NCBI GenBank assembly: GCA_024278155.1
Contig: JAJRTT010000094.1
Location: forward strand, 1 to 11,026
Source of the DNA: Bacteroidota bacterium
Lineage (GTDB): Bacteria; Bacteroidota; Bacteroidia; Bacteroidales; JAADJA01
Length of the DNA: 11,026 nucleotides
Direction: 5' to 3'
Below the pieces are notes generated by a model. The model had not been told where the DNA came from. It saw only the letters and a list, made by a program, of their open reading frames with translations, and did not search any database. Within the stretch, counting starts at the first letter, position 1. Each line of letters begins with the position of its first letter. Positions 7,965 through 11,026 of the stretch are shown here, in pieces. The translations under genes were made by a program, and so were the position numbers.

Positions 7965-9311
7965 ATGGAAATATTTTATGCACTTGCGGGAATTGGTTTT
8001 GGCGGCTTGTTTGCATGGTTGTTTTTTCGAAACAAAGCTAAAGCCATTTCGTCCGATTTTGAATTGAAGCTTTCTGAAGCTGAACAATACAGGATTTCTG
8101 GATTGAATGAAGTTGATAAGGAAAAAGGGGTTCTTCAAGAAAAACTTTCCAATCTTCAACAGCAAAACGATAAGCTGGAAAAAGAACTTGTTTCGGAAAA
8201 TGATAAAAACGGCAGATTGGAAATCAGGCTTGCCGAAACCCATGTCGAAATGTCCAATTTGGAGGAAAAACTCAGCCAGGAAAAATCGGAAATAGAAAAA
8301 CTCCAGAAGAAATTCACCGTTGAATTTCAAAATATTGCCAACAATATCCTGAAACAGAATTCCGTGGAGTTCACAAACCTCAACCAAAAAAACATCCATG
8401 AAATTTTGAACCCCCTCAAGGAAAAAATCAATTTGTTTGAGAAAAAGGTGGAGGATACTTATGCCAAAGGCCTGAAAGACCAAACCGATTTGCGGGCCGA
8501 GCTGAAAAAGCTTTACGAACTCAATTCCAAAATAAGCGATGAGGCCAATAACCTGACGCGCGCCCTTAAATCGGACACAAAAATCCAGGGGAACTGGGGC
8601 GAACTTATCCTCGAAAAGGTGTTGGAACGATCGGGTTTGGTAAAAGGTCAGGAATATGAAACACAAGAGGTTGTCCGTAATGAATCAGGGGAGATGCTGC
8701 GCCCGGACGTGGTCATCAAGTTGCCCGACAACAAGCACGTGATCGTGGATTCAAAAGTTTCCCTGAAAGCTTATGAAGCTTTTGTCAATTCTGAGGACAA
8801 GCATACGAAAGACGGGCTTTTGAAGCAACATGTGGAATCCATCCGCAAACATGTGAAAGGGCTTGGCGAGAAAAACTATCAACATTCAACGGCTTATGAC
8901 TCCCCGGATTTTGTATTGTTGTTCATGCCCATCGAATCCGCATTTAGTGCTGCTGTTCAGGGAGATATGGGACTGTTCAATTATGCCTGGGACAAAAAAA
9001 TCGTGATCGTCAGCCCATCCACTTTGTTGGCCACATTGCGTACCATTGCCTCCATCTGGAAACACGAAAAACAAACTAAGAACGCCCTCGAAATCGCAAA
9101 ACAGGGAGGTGCGCTTTATGATAAATTCCATGGTTTGCTTGATGATTTCGAGAAATTGGGGAAACAATTGAACACAGCTCAAAATACCTTTGACAGTACA
9201 AAGAACAAATTAACGGGCAAGGGCAATTTAATCCGACAAGTTGAAAAATTAAAAGAGTTGGGGGCAAAGGCTTCAAAATCCTTGCCCACCGGGTTGCTTC
9301 ACGATACCTGA
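7965..9311 (+). CDS. rmuC: DNA recombination protein RmuC
   Basis: This is a 448-residue RmuC-family protein. E. coli RmuC was found as a factor limiting recombination at short inverted repeats, and the family carries a predicted PD-(D/E)XK nuclease fold. Domain order is typical. A single N-terminal membrane helix lies at about 4-22 (ALAGIGFGGLFAWLFF). A heptad-rich, lysine/glutamate-rich coiled coil spans about 30-120, and the conserved RmuC domain runs from about 150 to 430. Recognisable blocks are QGNWGELILEKVLERSGL (G209, W211), PDVVIKLPDN followed by VIVDSK (the predicted PD...DxK active site), and FMPIESAFSAA. Length matches the family and the active-site pattern is intact. The ATG at 7965 starts just before the membrane helix and no earlier start makes sense. 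The gene diverges from the TonB_C gene and is followed 58 bases later by the GWxTD gene. Confidence 0.95.
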   Translation: MEIFYALAGIGFGGLFAWLFFRNKAKAISSDFELKLSEAEQYRISGLNEVDKEKGVLQEKLSNLQQQNDKLEKELVSENDKNGRLEIRLAETHVEMSNLEEKLSQEKSEIEKLQKKFTVEFQNIANNILKQNSVEFTNLNQKNIHEILNPLKEKINLFEKKVEDTYAKGLKDQTDLRAELKKLYELNSKISDEANNLTRALKSDTKIQGNWGELILEKVLERSGLVKGQEYETQEVVRNESGEMLRPDVVIKLPDNKHVIVDSKVSLKAYEAFVNSEDKHTKDGLLKQHVESIRKHVKGLGEKNYQHSTAYDSPDFVLLFMPIESAFSAAVQGDMGLFNYAWDKKIVIVSPSTLLATLRTIASIWKHEKQTKNALEIAKQGGALYDKFHGLLDDFEKLGKQLNTAQNTFDSTKNKLTGKGNLIRQVEKLKELGAKASKSLPTGLLHDT

Positions 9312-9328
9312 AAAACAAATTGCAAAAT

Positions 9329-9341
9329 TCCCCGTAGGGGA
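9329..9341 (+). other. Small GC hairpin between rmuC and the GWxTD gene
   Basis: TCCCC at 9329-9333 and GGGGA at 9337-9341 can form a five-base-pair stem with a three-base loop, 17 bases after the rmuC stop. No T-run follows. It could be a weak 3'-end hairpin or a leader structure for the next gene, but it is short enough to be chance. Confidence 0.25.
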
Positions 9342-9369
9342 TATTGATTAAAACAAATAGGGATAAAAA

Positions 9370-10617
9370 ATGAAATCCAATAAACTCCTTATCATCCTTG
9401 TGCTATTTGCACTTAATGTTTCGGCAAAGAAATTAGGCAAGACCGACTTTGCCACCCTGTACGCAAACAAGGGTTTCACCGATTTGAAAATACAGGTTTA
9501 CCATACTTCCGATTCTGTTTCGACGGTTTATATGGATATCCAACTAAAGGATTTTCATTATAGGCACTATACCGAAAACAATTTCCACAAAGCCTATTTC
9601 AAGGTGTATTACGAACTTTACCCCGGCTATGATTCAAAGTTTCCAATTGATTCAGCTTCAGTGTTTTTTTCTGATACTACGGGTTATGGTTCAGAAATCG
9701 AGATGATCGTGAATTTTGACGTGAAAGCTGTTTTCCCCGGAAATTATGTCCTGAAGGTAAGTTTGGCCGATTTGTATGGCAAGGAAGGTAATTCCGTTTT
9801 GGATATTATTGAAATCGATAAAACAACGAAGCATTCAAGACAGGATTTATTATTGAAAGACAGTGATGGCTATCCTCTTTTCACCAATGCCTTGAACGCC
9901 GGGCAATATTTTATCCTCGAACGGAACGAGCCCGATTCAACGGATTTGTTCATCCGTTATTTCCATAAGGATTTCCCCATCGCAAAACCCCCGTTTTCCC
10001 CTGAAAAACAGGAGACCTATAAATTTGAACCGGACAGTTTTTACACGGTGAGTATCGTGGCCGGTGAAACGCCCGTGTTGGAATTGCCGTACAAAGGGAT
10101 TTATCATTTCCAAACCGATATCGCACAGGACGATGGGCTTACGCTTTTTCATTTCAGCGATGGCTTCCCCAGGATAGAGACACCTTTGCAGGCCATTGAA
10201 CCTTTAAGGTACCTGACCACAAAAAAAGAGTACAACAAAATGCTTTCCTATGAGAACAAAAAAGCGGCCGTGGACAGTTTTTGGTTGCACCGTGCCTCCG
10301 GTAACCCCGATCGGGCACGGAAAATGATTCAGAAATACTATGGCCGGGTAGTGAGGGCGAACCGGCTTTTTTCCTCCTATCAGGAAGGTTGGAAAACCGA
10401 TCGTGGCCTGATCTATATTATCTACGGCCCGCCTTCGGAAATGTACCGTAAGGAAGGGGAGGAGGAATGGGTTTTTGGCGAAAGGGGAAACCCCATGTCC
10501 ATAAAGTTTTACTTTAACAGGGCAGAAAACCCCTTGACCTCAAATGATTTCAGGCTGCAACGCTCCACCACCTACCAAACAAGCTGGTACATTGCGGTGG
10601 ACAATTGGCGGCGATGA
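9370..10617 (+). CDS. Secreted GWxTD domain-containing protein
   Basis: This is a 415-residue protein with a clear signal peptide (about 1-19: MKSNKLLIILVLFALNVSA, then KK). A beta-rich region of roughly 300 residues follows, and then the family-defining motif GWKTDRGLIYIIYGPP at 340-355. Downstream is EEEWVFGE and a beta-strand with KFYF, as in other members. GWxTD proteins occur mainly in Bacteroidota and Acidobacteriota, and the family has no established biochemical role. The W and D residues of the motif are both present and the length is normal, so it appears intact. The signal peptide has no cysteine at a lipobox position, so it is more likely periplasmic or surface than lipoprotein. 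The start follows AATAGGGATAAAAA with no strong Shine-Dalgarno, usual for the phylum. It may be cotranscribed with rmuC, though the two functions are unrelated. Confidence 0.9.
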   Translation: MKSNKLLIILVLFALNVSAKKLGKTDFATLYANKGFTDLKIQVYHTSDSVSTVYMDIQLKDFHYRHYTENNFHKAYFKVYYELYPGYDSKFPIDSASVFFSDTTGYGSEIEMIVNFDVKAVFPGNYVLKVSLADLYGKEGNSVLDIIEIDKTTKHSRQDLLLKDSDGYPLFTNALNAGQYFILERNEPDSTDLFIRYFHKDFPIAKPPFSPEKQETYKFEPDSFYTVSIVAGETPVLELPYKGIYHFQTDIAQDDGLTLFHFSDGFPRIETPLQAIEPLRYLTTKKEYNKMLSYENKKAAVDSFWLHRASGNPDRARKMIQKYYGRVVRANRLFSSYQEGWKTDRGLIYIIYGPPSEMYRKEGEEEWVFGERGNPMSIKFYFNRAENPLTSNDFRLQRSTTYQTSWYIAVDNWRR

Positions 10618-10668
10618 AAAAACCTTCCATGTCGTAGCTGGCCTGTGCGTAGGGGTCATGGCAAAAAT

Positions 10669-10724
10669 AGCTTTTTCGGATTTTGGCAATGGCCCTGTGC
10701 GAATGATAATCCGAAATTGCAATA
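10669..10724. repeat. 56-base repeated element, copy A
   Basis: This segment matches 10844-10899 at about 47 of 56 positions without gaps, with the first 21 bases identical. It contains a nine-base inverted repeat, TTTCGGATT at 10674-10682 and AATCCGAAA at 10708-10716, so it could fold into a hairpin like a REP element. Read on the minus strand it gives DIAISDYHSHRAIAKIRKS. I do not recognise it as a known family; other copies elsewhere in the genome seem likely but cannot be seen here. Confidence 0.75.
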
Positions 10725-10789
10725 TCCATTAACCTGTCGGGCCACTCTCCGCACGTGGCTGGCCCCGGCCCAACAGCTTAGGGGAAACA

Positions 10790-10837
10790 TCACTCCACCA
10801 CCACCTTCTCCGTAAAGACCTTGCCGCCCGCCTGCAC
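10790..10837 (-). pseudogene. Truncated relic of a T9SS C-terminal sorting domain
   Basis: On the minus strand this reads VQAGGKVFTEKVVVE followed by a TGA stop. It is nearly the same as the last residues of the cargo gene at the right edge (VQAGGKVYTGKVVVE, stop). The 50 bases at 10790-10839 match 10954-11003 at about 43 positions. Directly upstream on the minus strand the frame meets a TAG (10838-10840), so the relic is cut off within the domain and has no start. It is a duplicated 3' fragment, not a gene. Confidence 0.75.
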
Positions 10838-10843
10838 CTATCC

Positions 10844-10899
10844 AGCTTTTTCGGATTTTGGCAAAAGCCTTGTGTGTGGGATAATCCAAAACTGCAATA
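10844..10899. repeat. 56-base repeated element, copy B
   Basis: This is the second copy of the element at 10669-10724, in the same orientation, 175 bases along. Its inverted repeat is weaker because AATCCGAAA has become AATCCAAAA. The minus strand reads SIAVLDYPTHKAFAKIRKS in the matching frame. Relative to copy A, most differences change amino acids conservatively, and the AKIRKS end is identical. It sits between the T9SS relic and the stem-loop beyond the intact tail. Confidence 0.75.
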
Positions 10900-10914
10900 C
10901 TTTCCTGCCTGCCC

Positions 10915-10938
10915 CTTGTTGGTGTTTTCACCAACAAG
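10915..10938 (-). terminator. Perfect ten-base-pair stem-loop downstream of the T9SS cargo gene
   Basis: CTTGTTGGTG at 10915-10924 and CACCAACAAG at 10929-10938 are perfect inverted repeats with a four-base loop. The hairpin starts 15 bases past the cargo gene's stop on the minus strand. As with the stem-loop after tsaD, no T-run follows in the direction of transcription, so termination is inferred from position. Both hairpins have TTGGTG and CACCAA closing a four-base loop. Confidence 0.6.
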
Positions 10939-10953
10939 AAAAGGTGGGCAATA

Positions 10954-11026
10954 TCACTCCACCACTACCTTCCCGGTATAAACCTTGCCGCCTGCCTGCA
11001 CTTTCACAAAGTAAATGCCTTTGGGC
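10954..11026 (-). CDS. Partial gene: C-terminal T9SS sorting domain (type A) of a secreted protein
   Basis: Only the last 24 codons are inside the window; the rest lies beyond the right edge. The minus strand reads PKGIYFVKVQAGG then KVYTGKVVVE and a TGA stop at 10954-10956. This is the final two beta-strands of the type A (Por_Secre_tail) C-terminal domain. That domain directs proteins across the outer membrane through the type IX secretion system, after which it is removed by the PorU sortase. The family signature G-x-Y-x-x-x-V/I followed by a K-rich turn and a terminal hydrophobic strand is present. What the main body of this protein does cannot be told from here. The short truncated copy of this tail at 10790-10837 indicates local duplication of the gene's 3' end. 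Confidence 0.88.
   Translation of the reverse strand, partial: PKGIYFVKVQAGGKVYTGKVVVE

Larger units (their letters stand above)
10618..10953. other. Gene-free region of duplicated relic sequence
   Basis: This 336-base stretch between the GWxTD stop and the T9SS cargo stop holds no convincing gene. In order it contains a 56-base element (10669-10724), a GC-rich segment with an imperfect hairpin (GCCAC 10741-10745 with GTGGC 10755-10759), a truncated T9SS tail (10790-10837), a second 56-base element (10844-10899) and a strong stem-loop (10915-10938). Bases 10618-10668 show only faint resemblance to the 56-base element. A 93-codon minus-strand open frame crosses the region but reads the T9SS relic out of frame. 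Confidence 0.7.

Noticed and set aside
7917..8666. A 249-codon open frame antisense to rmuC
   Set aside because: It is rich in F, L and I runs that mirror the lysine/glutamate-rich coiled coil of RmuC, lies wholly over a certain gene, and resembles no family.
10656..10937. 93-codon minus-strand open frame across the repeat region
   Set aside because: It starts inside the stem-loop, reads the T9SS relic out of frame, and passes through both 56-base copies in different frames, so it is not a plausible gene.
1..11026. A new multi-gene defence, mobile or biosynthetic system
   Set aside because: Every substantial gene falls into a known housekeeping, envelope or conserved family. No transposase, integrase, toxin-antitoxin pair, effector or biosynthetic enzyme is visible.

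Overview
The window looks like chromosomal DNA from a member of the Bacteroidota that has a type IX secretion system (T9SS). The evidence is the gene set: a very long TamB next to tsaD, a DUF4293 membrane protein, a secreted protein with two TonB C-terminal domains, a GWxTD-domain protein, and the typical C-terminal tail of a T9SS cargo protein at the right edge. Base composition is moderate, genes lack clear Shine-Dalgarno sequences, and intergenic DNA is AT-rich, which also fits. I cannot name the genus.

Layout, left to right. Bases 1-100 hold a strong stem-loop just past the end of tsaD. tsaD (minus, 101-1126) makes the tRNA t6A transferase subunit. tamB (plus, about 1235/1307-5710) diverges from it and encodes a 1,467-residue or longer outer-membrane assembly protein whose start codon is problematic. 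A 255-base gap follows, with a 20/21-base tandem repeat. Next comes a small four-helix DUF4293 membrane protein (plus, 5966-6427). A convergent two-gene minus-strand unit follows: the secreted double TonB_C protein (7020-7841), then a YfcE-like metallophosphoesterase (6500-7012) 7 bases after it. rmuC (7965-9311) diverges from that unit across a gap holding a 14-base palindrome, and is followed by the GWxTD protein (9370-10617).

The last 400 bases are the least ordinary part. The minus-strand end of a T9SS cargo gene runs off the right edge (10954-11026). Left of it lie a stem-loop, a 56-base repeated element, a truncated second copy of the cargo gene's last 16 codons, and a second copy of the 56-base element. 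This looks like a duplicated gene 3' end plus its flanking repeat.

Most genes are housekeeping or envelope functions: tRNA modification, outer-membrane biogenesis, genome maintenance and envelope proteins. I found no defence island, CRISPR array, transposase, prophage or biosynthetic cluster. The candidates for new biology are the repeated 56-base element with the duplicated T9SS tail, the two stem-loops with the same core sequence, and the tamB start. All are modest and need genome-wide comparison.
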